Assembly (NCBI GenBank): GCA_018266075.1
Contig: JAFEBB010000007.1
Coordinates: 117,569-181,568 of the forward strand
Reading direction: 5' to 3'
Length of the DNA: 64,000 bases
Origin: Deltaproteobacteria bacterium
GTDB lineage: Bacteria; Myxococcota; Myxococcia; Myxococcales; SZAS-1
Position numbers and translations under genes: made by a program. Every line of letters starts with the position of its first letter. Position 1 is the first letter of the stretch. Shown piece by piece: positions 1 to 7,208 of the stretch. Below the pieces are notes generated by a model that had not been told where the DNA came from, ran no database searches, and saw only the letters and a program-made list of their open reading frames with translations.

Positions 1-105
1 GTACTCGAAGGTGTTGCGCGCGTTCTTGAGCAGATCGCTCTCGGCGTGCGCCGCCGGAGCGAACGCGAGCACGAGCGAAATGCAGACCAGCCGCGCCAAC
101 CTCAT
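1..105 (-). CDS. Secreted protein, N-terminal fragment cut by window edge
   Basis: The first 35 residues of a protein that runs off the left edge are readable on the minus strand. They start [17 protein letters not shown] and continue through AAHA/ES, a textbook Sec signal peptide with a likely signal peptidase I cut after AHA. The ATG shares 4 bases with the TGA of the upstream kinase (ATGA overlap), so the two are probably translationally coupled in one transcript. The mature part begins ESDLLKNARNTFEY; helical starts of this kind are common in periplasmic TPR proteins, but too little is visible to assign a family. Confidence 0.7.
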   Translation of the reverse strand, partial: MRLARLVCISLVLAFAPAAHAESDLLKNARNTFEY

Positions 106-1898
106 TGCGGCTCGAGCTCCTGACTCAACGTGACGGTCTCGCCCGCCTGGAGCGTGCGCGGCACGGTGACGTCCTTGAAGCCGGGCTTGGTGAGCGTCAC
201 CTTCACGTTGGTGTGGTACGCGGGCTGGCCGTTCGCGTCCTGCGGCATGGGCACCACGAACGCGTTCTGCAGGCTCATCTCGGCCGTGCCCATCAGCTTG
301 CCGTCGATGATGACCCCGGCGTTCTGCGCGTTCTGCACGCGGAGCTTTCCAGGCAGCGGCTGCAGGCGCACGCGCACGTCGGGCGCGCGGCCGCCTTCGG
401 GCACGTTCACGTCGATGGACTCGGGCGCGGTGCCCGCGTGCTCGAGGCGCACCCGGTGCTTGCCCGCTGCGAGCTCGGCGAGGAACTGCACTGCGCCCGT
501 CTGGACCTTGTTGTCGTCGATGAAGATGTCGGCGTACGGCCGCGGCACGATGAGCACCGAGCCCGGCTTGAGCGGCCGCTTCACCGCGGCGTCGTGTCGC
601 GCGATGGCGTGCGTCTTCGACGGATCCGGCGCGAGCGACGCGAGCTCGACCTTCGGTTGCGGCTCGGGCGCTGGCGGCGGTGCAGGCTTCGGCGCTTCGG
701 CGACCGGGGGCGGCGCGATCTCGGGCTGGGCCACGACCGGCAGCGGCTTCGGACGTGCGTTCCAGGCCTTCACGCCCGCCCACGCGCCACCACAGATGAC
801 GACCACACCACCGAGCGCGCTGAGCACCACCGCCAGCCGCTTGCGATTGCGCGCGCGACGCTTGAGCGAGTCGAGCAGCTTGAGCGCTTCGGGATGACCC
901 GGTTCGAGGGCGAGCACCTGGCCCAGCGCCGACATCGCGCGCACCGGGCTCCCGCTCGACACCTGCGCGCGCGCGTACTCCAGCCGCTTCTCGACGATTC
1001 GAGTCGTCAGCTTGCGCGAGCCGCCCTCGGGATCGGCGAAGAAGAGCGCAAGATCCTCCGCGGGCCGCTCGATGCCGGCCTCCTTCAAGAGCGCAGCGAG
1101 CGCGTCGCGGAGCGCGCCGGCGGTGGCGAAGCGCGCCTTGGGCTCGCGCGCGAGGCACTTGGCGATCACCTCGGCGAGGGCGTCGGAGACCTGCGCGTTG
1201 GCGATGCGCGGATCTTCGTAGTCGCAGTCGAGGATCTTCTTGAGCGTGGCAGTCGTGTTCGCGGCGAAGAAGGGCAGCTTTCCCACACAGAGCCAGTAGA
1301 GGATGGTCCCGAGCGAGAAGATGTCGGCCTCGGGGCCGGCCTCGTCGCCCTCGATGATCTCGGGCGCCATGTGCGCGGGCGAGCCGACGAGCGCGCCGGT
1401 GAGGGTCATCTTCTCGTCGCGGTCGAGGATCTTGGCGATGCCGAAGTCGGTGAGCTTGAGGCAGCCGTCGTCGCGGATCATCACGTTCTCGGGCTTGATG
1501 TCCCGGTGGATGACGCCGATGGCGTGCGCGTGCTCGAGCGCGTTGGCCAGCTCGTGCACCGCCATGGCCGCGACCTCGGGCGGCTTGAACGGATGCTTCT
1601 CCGCGAGCTGGCGCAGCGTCTGCCCGCGGATGAACTCGGTGATGATGAACGACTCGGCCGTCTCCGCGCCGCTGAAGTCGTAGATCTCGAGGATGTTGGG
1701 GTGGTGCAGCTTGGCGACCGCTTGGGCCTCGCGCGAGAAGCGCTTTCGAGATTCTTCTTTGCCCGCGAGGTGCGGGTGCAGGACTTTGACGGCCACTTCG
1801 CGATCGAGCGACGTGTCGAGGCCGCGGTAGACCACGGCCATTCCGCCGGAGCCCACCTCCTCGACAATTCGGTAGCGCGAGAGCTGCCGGCCGACCAT
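102..1898 (-). CDS. Membrane-anchored Ser/Thr protein kinase with C-terminal PEGA domains
   Basis: A Hanks-type kinase that phosphorylates Ser/Thr of unknown targets. The kinase domain fills roughly residues 8-275: glycine loop GSGGMAVVY (16-24), VAVK lysine (K38), catalytic HRDIKPEN (HRD at 131-133) and DFG (151-153) are intact, so it should be active. A single transmembrane segment follows at about 355-377 ([18 protein letters not shown]), then a Pro/Ala-rich linker and two PEGA-like beta repeats to residue 598. This gives a cytoplasmic kinase with an extracytoplasmic PEGA sensor/anchor. The start chosen is ATG 1898, with AAGGGGAG nine bases upstream; a TTG at 1931 would add 11 residues with no Shine-Dalgarno of its own. 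It is coupled by ATGA to the secreted protein at the window edge, a possible partner. Confidence 0.93.
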   Translation of the reverse strand: MVGRQLSRYRIVEEVGSGGMAVVYRGLDTSLDREVAVKVLHPHLAGKEESRKRFSREAQAVAKLHHPNILEIYDFSGAETAESFIITEFIRGQTLRQLAEKHPFKPPEVAAMAVHELANALEHAHAIGVIHRDIKPENVMIRDDGCLKLTDFGIAKILDRDEKMTLTGALVGSPAHMAPEIIEGDEAGPEADIFSLGTILYWLCVGKLPFFAANTTATLKKILDCDYEDPRIANAQVSDALAEVIAKCLAREPKARFATAGALRDALAALLKEAGIERPAEDLALFFADPEGGSRKLTTRIVEKRLEYARAQVSSGSPVRAMSALGQVLALEPGHPEALKLLDSLKRRARNRKRLAVVLSALGGVVVICGGAWAGVKAWNARPKPLPVVAQPEIAPPPVAEAPKPAPPPAPEPQPKVELASLAPDPSKTHAIARHDAAVKRPLKPGSVLIVPRPYADIFIDDNKVQTGAVQFLAELAAGKHRVRLEHAGTAPESIDVNVPEGGRAPDVRVRLQPLPGKLRVQNAQNAGVIIDGKLMGTAEMSLQNAFVVPMPQDANGQPAYHTNVKVTLTKPGFKDVTVPRTLQAGETVTLSQELEPQ

Positions 1899-2167
1899 CG
1901 CTCCATGCTCCCCTTGGGTTGTGTTCGACAACCCCGCTCAGCTTCAAACGTCGCAGCGGGGCTGCGAGGTCTGCCGGGCGTGTCAGGGTGGCAAGAGGCA
2001 CCCTGACATTCTTGTCGCGGCGATTCTAGGGAGGTTGGGGCGGTGGGATCAAACGGCGTTCGCGTGTCAGAGATGGTCGAAGGGGCGGGGCGGGACTGCC
2101 GCAGGACGCGATGGCAAAAATCCGCAAAGGTTCGCGTCGTCCGCGCACTCAAGGGGGGATGACACCA

Positions 2168-2521
2168 ATGCTCAGCGTACCGTCGAAAGTGGTGCCGCTT
2201 GCGCTCGTAGCGCTGGCGGTGTCGTGCGCGAGCGACGGCGGGTCTTCGAGCGCAGACAGCGGGTGTCCGGGTGTGGTCGGCAGCGCGTGCGGCGGACCGT
2301 GCCTTTGCCAGCCTGGTCTCACCTGCGCCGGCGCGGACGGAACGGCGGGGCTCACCTGTCGCGCCTGCCCAGTCGGATTCGGTCAGCCATGCTCGTCCGA
2401 GTGCGCGTGCGAGTCGGGACTTGTCTGCGCCACGTTCGGAGACGTCTCGCAGACCCGCTCGTGTGCCTACTCGCAGCCCACCGGCTCGACCACGACCGGC
2501 ACCAGCGGCTCGACGAGCTGA
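2168..2521 (+). CDS. Cysteine-rich lipoprotein
   Basis: A 117-residue exported lipoprotein of unknown function. Start ATG 2168 is preceded by AAGGGGGG with nine bases of spacing; the ATG at 2159 sits directly on that Shine-Dalgarno and is less likely. The N-terminus MLSVPSKVVPLALVALAVSC carries a hydrophobic core and a lipobox LAVSC. The mature part holds about twelve cysteines in short CxCxxG/GxPC patterns (SACGGPCLCQPGLTC, SSECACESGLVC), which suggests a disulfide-knit small domain, and it ends in a Gly/Ser/Thr tail. Its promoter must lie in the 1899-2167 gap that separates it from the divergent kinase. Confidence 0.75.
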   Translation: MLSVPSKVVPLALVALAVSCASDGGSSSADSGCPGVVGSACGGPCLCQPGLTCAGADGTAGLTCRACPVGFGQPCSSECACESGLVCATFGDVSQTRSCAYSQPTGSTTTGTSGSTS

Positions 2522-2562
2522 TCCGGCTGCGCCGATCGCGGCCGAGTGGTATCGAGTTGCGC

Positions 2563-3309
2563 ATGGCCCTCCATCGCGCCGCCGAGCTCACGTGGACCGA
2601 GGTGAAGAAGCTCGCGCCCAAGTCCGTGGCGCTGCTCCCGGTCGGCTCGACGGAGGCGCACGGTCCGCACCTGCCGCTCGCGACCGACGTGATCATCGCC
2701 GAGGCCGTGTGCGCCCGCGTGGCCGAGCGGTTGAAAGCGCGCAAGCTCGAGACGGTCGTCTTTCCGCCGCTCGCGTATGGGCTCACCGAGTTCGCGAAGG
2801 TGTTCGCGGGCACCGTCGGCCTGAGCGGCAAGGAAGTGACCAACACCATTCGCGACGCCGCGCTCGGCATCTCGCAAGCCGGCTTCGCGAAAATGGCCGT
2901 GGTGAACCACCACCTCGAGCCGGCGCACTTCAAGGCGGTGCGCGCAGGTGCCGAGGCCGCGCGAAAAGAGGGCGCCAAGGTGGCCTGTCCGGACCATCGG
3001 CGCACGCCCTGGGCGCCCATCCTCGGGCCGGAGTTCACGCACGGCGGCTCGCATGCGGGGCTCTACGAGACGTCGCTGGTGCTCGCGGCGGCGCCCAAGC
3101 TGGTCCGCGACGACATTCGCGAGGCGCTTCCCGCGGTCGAAGTCGATCTGCCGGCCGCGATCAAGAAGGGCGCCACGAACTTCCACGAGGCCGGTGGACC
3201 CGACGCGTACTTTGGCCAACCCGCGCTCGCCTCCGCGGCAGAAGGCAATCGGCTCTTGGATGTGCTCGCCGACGCGACCTTGGCGGCGCTCGACGAGCTC
3301 GACGGCTGA
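2563..3309 (+). CDS. Creatininase-family amidohydrolase
   Basis: 248 residues, the normal size for the creatininase/creatinine amidohydrolase family, whose members are metal-dependent hydrolases of cyclic amides or of peptide ends (e.g. MftE). The metal-binding signature is present near the N-terminus: PVGSTEAHGPHLPLATD supplies Glu, His and Asp ligands, and HGGSHAGLYETS supplies the later His/Glu pair. The usual NGHGGN motif is replaced by VNHHLEP, so the substrate may differ from creatinine. The first in-frame ATG that keeps only the conserved domain is 2563. It follows the Cys-rich lipoprotein by 41 bases on the same strand. No mycofactocin genes are nearby, so the true substrate is unknown. 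Confidence 0.85.
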   Translation: MALHRAAELTWTEVKKLAPKSVALLPVGSTEAHGPHLPLATDVIIAEAVCARVAERLKARKLETVVFPPLAYGLTEFAKVFAGTVGLSGKEVTNTIRDAALGISQAGFAKMAVVNHHLEPAHFKAVRAGAEAARKEGAKVACPDHRRTPWAPILGPEFTHGGSHAGLYETSLVLAAAPKLVRDDIREALPAVEVDLPAAIKKGATNFHEAGGPDAYFGQPALASAAEGNRLLDVLADATLAALDELDG

Positions 3310-3407
3310 CCGTCGATGGGTCGACGACCGCGTGGGTGTGCAAGCGGTACGCCGTGCCTACCTTGATTGTCGACCCTCGAAGCGGGGGCCGACCAGGGAG
3401 GTGACAG

Positions 3408-3554
3408 ATGGCGATTCGCAAGAAGGCTCAGATTCGTCGGGTGAAGCGGGTGCGTCGGGGCGGTGTCGCGGGCAAGCGCGTGACCCGCCGGACGACCGCA
3501 CGTCGTGGTGTGGCGCGCCGTGGCATTGCGCGCCGTCGCCTCGCGCGCCGCTGA
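3408..3554 (+). CDS. Hyper-basic 48-aa microprotein
   Basis: A small gene with a very strong Shine-Dalgarno (GGGAGGTGA, four bases before ATG 3408) and a clean hairpin terminator just downstream. The product is 48 residues with 18 Arg, 4 Lys and no acidic residue, a net charge near +22. It begins MAIRKKAQIRRVKRVRRGG and ends in imperfect repeats of the form ARRGVARRGIARRRLARR. Such composition fits a nucleic-acid binder: a histone-H1-like tail protein, a tiny nucleoid protein, or an RNA/ribosome-associated peptide. No known fold is recognisable. The signal for expression (SD plus terminator) is better than the family evidence. Confidence 0.7.
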   Translation: MAIRKKAQIRRVKRVRRGGVAGKRVTRRTTARRGVARRGIARRRLARR

Positions 3555-3570
3555 GCTCACCGCAGACCAT

Positions 3571-3621
3571 GGGCACAGCGCCGATCGCCAAGGGGCGTCG
3601 GCTGCTGTGCCCGTTTTATTT
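3571..3621 (+). terminator. Rho-independent terminator of the microprotein gene
   Basis: GGGCACAGC (3571-3579) pairs perfectly with GCTGTGCCC ending at 3612. The stem continues with GCCGA/TCGGC after a one-base bulge, and TTTTATTT follows at 3614-3621. This is the only classic intrinsic terminator found near a gene end here. The T-tract is on the plus side only, so it serves the hyper-basic microprotein; it also overlaps the stop codon of the convergent gene. Confidence 0.8.
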
Positions 3622-4026
3622 GACGCTGTACACCGCGTACGTGCCCTCAATGATGGTGCCTGCGGCGTTGAGGCACACCTCGAGCTCCGCGTGCGTGGCC
3701 TGGTGCTCGCGCACGAGCACCACGTGCGCACCCGGCCTGGGGCAGTAGGCATTCGGCGGCGTGCCCTCGAGCTTCGTTGTCAGCTTCTGCGTGCCGCACA
3801 GGATCATCGGCTCGCCGTGCCGCTCCGAGTCGTCGAGCACGCCGTTCCCGTTCGCGTCGAAGCCGACGGACACCGCGCTCGCTTCGCCTTCGCACGCGCC
3901 GCCGTGCGCCACGTGATCGACGCGGTAGAGCAGGTTCGCCGGCACGCTCGGCGGCTGCTTGGCCTTTTCGGCGCGTGCGCCCGAGGCAAAGAGCGACGCC
4001 GCGATGATCACGAGCACGCTTCGCAT
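3616..4026 (-). CDS. Secreted protein with EF-hand-like loop (DUF7151-like)
   Basis: A 136-residue exported protein. The start at 4026 gives MRSVLVIIAASLFASGARA as a signal peptide; upstream ATGs add a basic stretch with no role. The mature part contains GGACEGEASAVSVGFDANGN and then GVLDDSE: a Cys followed by a D-x-N-x-N-G-x-L-x-D-x-E loop that matches a 12-residue calcium-binding EF-hand loop and the DUF7151 pattern found in myxobacterial collagen-like/gliding proteins. Four cysteines could form two disulfides. The role is unknown; probably a Ca-binding envelope protein. Convergent with the microprotein gene. Confidence 0.65.
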   Translation of the reverse strand: MRSVLVIIAASLFASGARAEKAKQPPSVPANLLYRVDHVAHGGACEGEASAVSVGFDANGNGVLDDSERHGEPMILCGTQKLTTKLEGTPPNAYCPRPGAHVVLVREHQATHAELEVCLNAAGTIIEGTYAVYSVK

Positions 4027-4149
4027 GGAGACGGGGTATAGCAGGCGCTCGTCTGTGCCCATCAAGACCCGATCGCGGACGCCCCAAAGTCCCCTGGCGA
4101 AGCGCCTCAAGCTCGGCTAATTTCCGCCCGCGGGCAATAAGGGCGACTC

Positions 4150-5058
4150 ATGCAGATCGAGACGCTGAAGATGTTTTGCGACGTGGTGGAGACGGGCTCG
4201 TTCTCCCAGGCCGCGCGCTTGTGCCACGTCACCCAGAGCGCGGTGAGCCAGCAGATCCGCGTGCTCGAGGAGCGCTACGGGCAGAAGCTGCTCATGCGCC
4301 GCGCGCGCGAGGCCGTGCCCACACCGGCGGGCGAGCGCTTGTACCGCGGCTGCCGCGAGATCCTCGCGCGCTTCACCGACCTCGAGCTCGAGGTTCTGGA
4401 GTGCAGCGGCGAGGTGCTCGGCACCTGCGCGCTCTCGACCATATACTCCGTGGGCCTGCACGAGCTTCAGCCCTACGTGAAGCGCGTGCTCGCCACGCAC
4501 CCGAAGATCAACGTGCGCATCTCCTATCGCCGCTCGGGCCAGGTCTACGAAGAGGTCTCCACCGGCAGCGCCGACCTGGGCATCGTGGCCTATCCCACCG
4601 CGCACCCGGGCGTGACCGTGGTGCCGTTCAAGGAAGACCAGCTCACGCTCATCTGCCCGCCCGGACACCGGCTGGCCGAGAAGCCGCGCGTCTCGCTGCG
4701 CAGCCTCGCGGGCGTGGACTTCATCGCCTTCGATCGCGACGCGCCCACGCGCAAGTTCATCGACCGCGCCTTCCGCGCCGCCGGCATCGACGTCCGCCCG
4801 ACGCAGGAGCTGGACAACATCGAGACCATCAAGCAAGCGGTCGAGCTGGGCCTGGGCGTGGCGATCATTCCGCGCGCGACCGTCTCGACCGAAGTCAAAG
4901 AAGGCAAGCTGGTCACGCGCTCCTTCGCCGACGGAAATCTCAGCCGGCCGCTCGCGGTGCTGGTGCGCAAGGATCGAAGCTTGAGCCGCGCCGCTGCGGC
5001 CATGCTCGACGCGCTCACGGGCGGCAACGGCCCGGGCGATCTGCAGCGGGCCAGCTGA
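4150..5058 (+). CDS. LysR-family transcriptional regulator
   Basis: A 302-residue, full-length LTTR. Residues 1-60 form the winged HTH (MQIETLKMFCDVVETGSFSQ, then AARLCHVTQSAVSQQIRVLE), residues 60-90 the linker helix, and about 92-295 the two-lobed periplasmic-binding-protein-like effector domain (SADLGIVAYP and GLGVAIIPRATV are typical of lobe contacts). The effector domain resembles the CysB/CbbR-like subgroup, but the ligand cannot be read. The start is the first Met, after a short gap behind the divergent secreted-protein gene (4026), which is a candidate target by the usual divergent-gene logic. The GAF/HD-GYP gene follows 39 bases downstream and could be co-transcribed. Confidence 0.92.
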   Translation: MQIETLKMFCDVVETGSFSQAARLCHVTQSAVSQQIRVLEERYGQKLLMRRAREAVPTPAGERLYRGCREILARFTDLELEVLECSGEVLGTCALSTIYSVGLHELQPYVKRVLATHPKINVRISYRRSGQVYEEVSTGSADLGIVAYPTAHPGVTVVPFKEDQLTLICPPGHRLAEKPRVSLRSLAGVDFIAFDRDAPTRKFIDRAFRAAGIDVRPTQELDNIETIKQAVELGLGVAIIPRATVSTEVKEGKLVTRSFADGNLSRPLAVLVRKDRSLSRAAAAMLDALTGGNGPGDLQRAS

Positions 5059-5097
5059 AGCTGGGAAGTGCAGCCTCGTTTCGGAGATGATGTCGCC

Positions 5098-6606
5098 ATG
5101 TCGACCGAAGCCGCCGCCGCCAACAAGAACCAGCTCGCGCGCCGGGTGGAGAAGCTGACGGCCATCCTCGACGTGGCCAAGGCCATGACGGCCGCGCGCG
5201 ACCTGAACACGCTGCTCGCGCTGATCCTCAAGGAGACGTCGGGCGTGGTCGATGCCGATCGCGCGTCGATCTTCCTGGCCGACCGCGCGCGCGGCGAGCT
5301 GTGGATCCGCGCGGCGCAAGGCGCTGAAAAGGAAATCCGCATCCCCATCGGCACGGGCATCGCGGGCTACGTGGCGCAGACCGGGCAGGTGGTGAACATC
5401 CCCGATTGCTACGCCGATCCGCGCTTCAACCGGCAGGTCGACATCGCCACCGGCTATCACACGCGCAACCTGCTCTGCGCACCCATGCGCGATGCCGAGG
5501 GCGAGATCGTCGGCGTGATTCAGGCGCTCAACAAGCGCGACGGCCCGTTCACGAGCGAGGACGAGGAGCTGGTGCTGGTGCTCGGCGGCCAGGCGGCAGC
5601 GGCGCTCGAGAACGCCATGCTCCACGAGGAGATCCAGCGGCTCTTCGAAGGCTTCGTGAGCGCGTCGGTCGTGGCCATCGAGAGCCGCGACCCGACCACG
5701 GCCGGCCACTCCGGTCGCGTGGCTTCACTCACCGTGAACCTGGCGCACGCGCTCGAGCGCGGCGGCGTGGGGCAGTACGCGAACACCCGCTTCACGAGCA
5801 CGGAGATCCACGAGATCCGCTACGCGTCGCTGTTGCACGACTTCGGCAAGGTCGGCGTGCGCGAGCCGGTGCTGGTGAAAGCCAACAAGCTCTTCCCGCA
5901 CGAGCTCGACATCCTCGAGTCGCGGTTCGAGGTCATCGGCCGCACGCTCGAGGCCGAGAGCTACAAGAAGCGGCTCGATCTGGTCCGTGCGCGCTCGCTG
6001 AAGGAAGCGGAGCAAGCGCTGGTCGACGAAGAGCAGAACCTCGCCAAGCAGCTCGCCGAGCTGGAGCAGATGCTCGCGTTCGTGCGCGAGTGCAACCGCC
6101 CCACGGTGCTCGCGCAGGGCGGCTTCGAGAGGCTCGCTGACATCCGCAAGCGCACCATCAAATCGCGCGCCGGCGCGGAGGTGGCCTACCTCTCCGAAGG
6201 CGAGATCACGCGCCTCTCGATACCGCGCGGCTCGCTCACCGAGGACGAGCGAAAAGAAATCGAAAGCCACGTGGTGCACACGTTCCGGTTCCTGCAGCAG
6301 ATCCCCTGGACGCGCGCGCTGCGCCGCGTTCCGGAGATCGCCGCCGCGCACCACGAGAAGCTCGACGGCACCGGCTACCCGAGCGCGCTCCCCGAGCAGA
6401 AGATCCCCGTGCAGAGCCGCATGATGGCCATCAGCGACATCTACGACGCGCTCACCGCGAGCGACCGTCCGTACAAGAAGGCCATCCCGCACGAGAAGGC
6501 GCTCGACATCCTCAACATGGAAGCCAAGGGCAAGAAGATCGACAGCGAGCTCCTCGGCATCTTCATCGAGGCCGAGGTGCCCAAGAAGGCGCTCACCAAG
6601 ACCTGA
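5098..6606 (+). CDS. GAF/HD-GYP cyclic-di-GMP phosphodiesterase
   Basis: 502 residues. A short N-terminal coiled coil leads into a GAF sensor domain (about 20-175, with GTGIAGYVAQTGQVVNIPD), followed by an HD-GYP domain. HD-GYP landmarks are HSGRVASL, the HD dyad in LLHDFGKVGVRE, and HHEKLDGTGYPSALP (the GYP signature); these bind the metal centre that hydrolyses c-di-GMP. An insertion of roughly 120 residues, rich in Glu/Lys/Leu and probably coiled coil, separates the HD and GYP halves and is unusual. ATG 5098 has GGAG 12 bases upstream; a GTG at 5068 is possible but lacks a site. Possibly co-transcribed with the LysR gene. Confidence 0.9.
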   Translation: MSTEAAAANKNQLARRVEKLTAILDVAKAMTAARDLNTLLALILKETSGVVDADRASIFLADRARGELWIRAAQGAEKEIRIPIGTGIAGYVAQTGQVVNIPDCYADPRFNRQVDIATGYHTRNLLCAPMRDAEGEIVGVIQALNKRDGPFTSEDEELVLVLGGQAAAALENAMLHEEIQRLFEGFVSASVVAIESRDPTTAGHSGRVASLTVNLAHALERGGVGQYANTRFTSTEIHEIRYASLLHDFGKVGVREPVLVKANKLFPHELDILESRFEVIGRTLEAESYKKRLDLVRARSLKEAEQALVDEEQNLAKQLAELEQMLAFVRECNRPTVLAQGGFERLADIRKRTIKSRAGAEVAYLSEGEITRLSIPRGSLTEDERKEIESHVVHTFRFLQQIPWTRALRRVPEIAAAHHEKLDGTGYPSALPEQKIPVQSRMMAISDIYDALTASDRPYKKAIPHEKALDILNMEAKGKKIDSELLGIFIEAEVPKKALTKT

Positions 6607-6608
6607 CG

Positions 6609-7025
6609 TCAGTGGATGTTGGAGATGCTGTTCTTGGCGGTGTCGCTGCGAACCTTGAGCACGTTGGAGAGGGTGGAGAACGTCTGGTTCTCCTGCTGCA
6701 TGGTGTTCTGCAGCTCCAGGTACTGCATGTTCATGGCGGCCTGCTGCTGCAGCACCGAGCCGAACGATGCGGCCTGAGCGTCGGTTCCGGTGCTCACCGG
6801 AACCCCCGTCGATGCCTTCTGCACCTGGGCGCTCGCGTTCGCCGCCTGCTGATGCTGCATCGCCTGTTGAAAGGACGAGGCGCTCGCGCTCGACGAGCCG
6901 CTGGTCGGCGTGTTGGGCACGGTCGCGCCGGTGATGAACGAGCCACCCGCGACGAAGGGCGTGGCGCTGGGAGCGGCGAGCTTCGAGTCGAGCGGCAGGT
7001 TCGGGTTGATCTTCGCGATGGCCAT
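6609..7025 (-). CDS. Small Gln/Ser/Ala-rich protein, unknown (possible secretion-rod-like helix)
   Basis: 138 residues from ATG 7025, preceded by GGGAG. No signal peptide. The N-terminal half is Ala/Ser/Thr/Gln-rich low complexity (SFQQAMQHQQAANASAQVQK). The C-terminal 45 residues form an amphipathic helix (AAMNMQYLELQNTMQQENQT, then FSTLSNVLKVRSDTAKNSIS). The size, the disordered start and the single C-terminal helix recall inner-rod/needle-type small proteins of type III systems, but no other secretion gene is present here, so this is only a resemblance. It is convergent with the HD-GYP gene (2-base gap) and divergent from the next kinase. Confidence 0.55.
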   Translation of the reverse strand: MAIAKINPNLPLDSKLAAPSATPFVAGGSFITGATVPNTPTSGSSSASASSFQQAMQHQQAANASAQVQKASTGVPVSTGTDAQAASFGSVLQQQAAMNMQYLELQNTMQQENQTFSTLSNVLKVRSDTAKNSISNIH

Positions 7026-7208
7026 GGGCGGCTCCCGGTTCGCGCCAGCGTGGGCGCATGTTGGGTTCTCGGCTCCGCGCGGCGGCAGGTGCGCCATGAC
7101 GCTCCCGGCAAACGGATCTGGCGCGTTCGGTTCATCCCCGTGCGAGCGGCCAGCGACGTGCTCACCCCAGAAACGTGCGCTAGCATTCGTGTCCTGGGCG
7201 CGTCCGAC

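Noticed and set aside
1921..3309. 462-aa version of the creatininase gene
   Set aside because: The first ~214 residues are read in a frame that overlaps the lipoprotein gene and have Arg/Ser-rich shadow composition; the domain starts at ATG 2563.
6609..7025. Type III secretion rod gene
   Set aside because: Only size and one amphipathic helix match; there are no neighbouring secretion genes.
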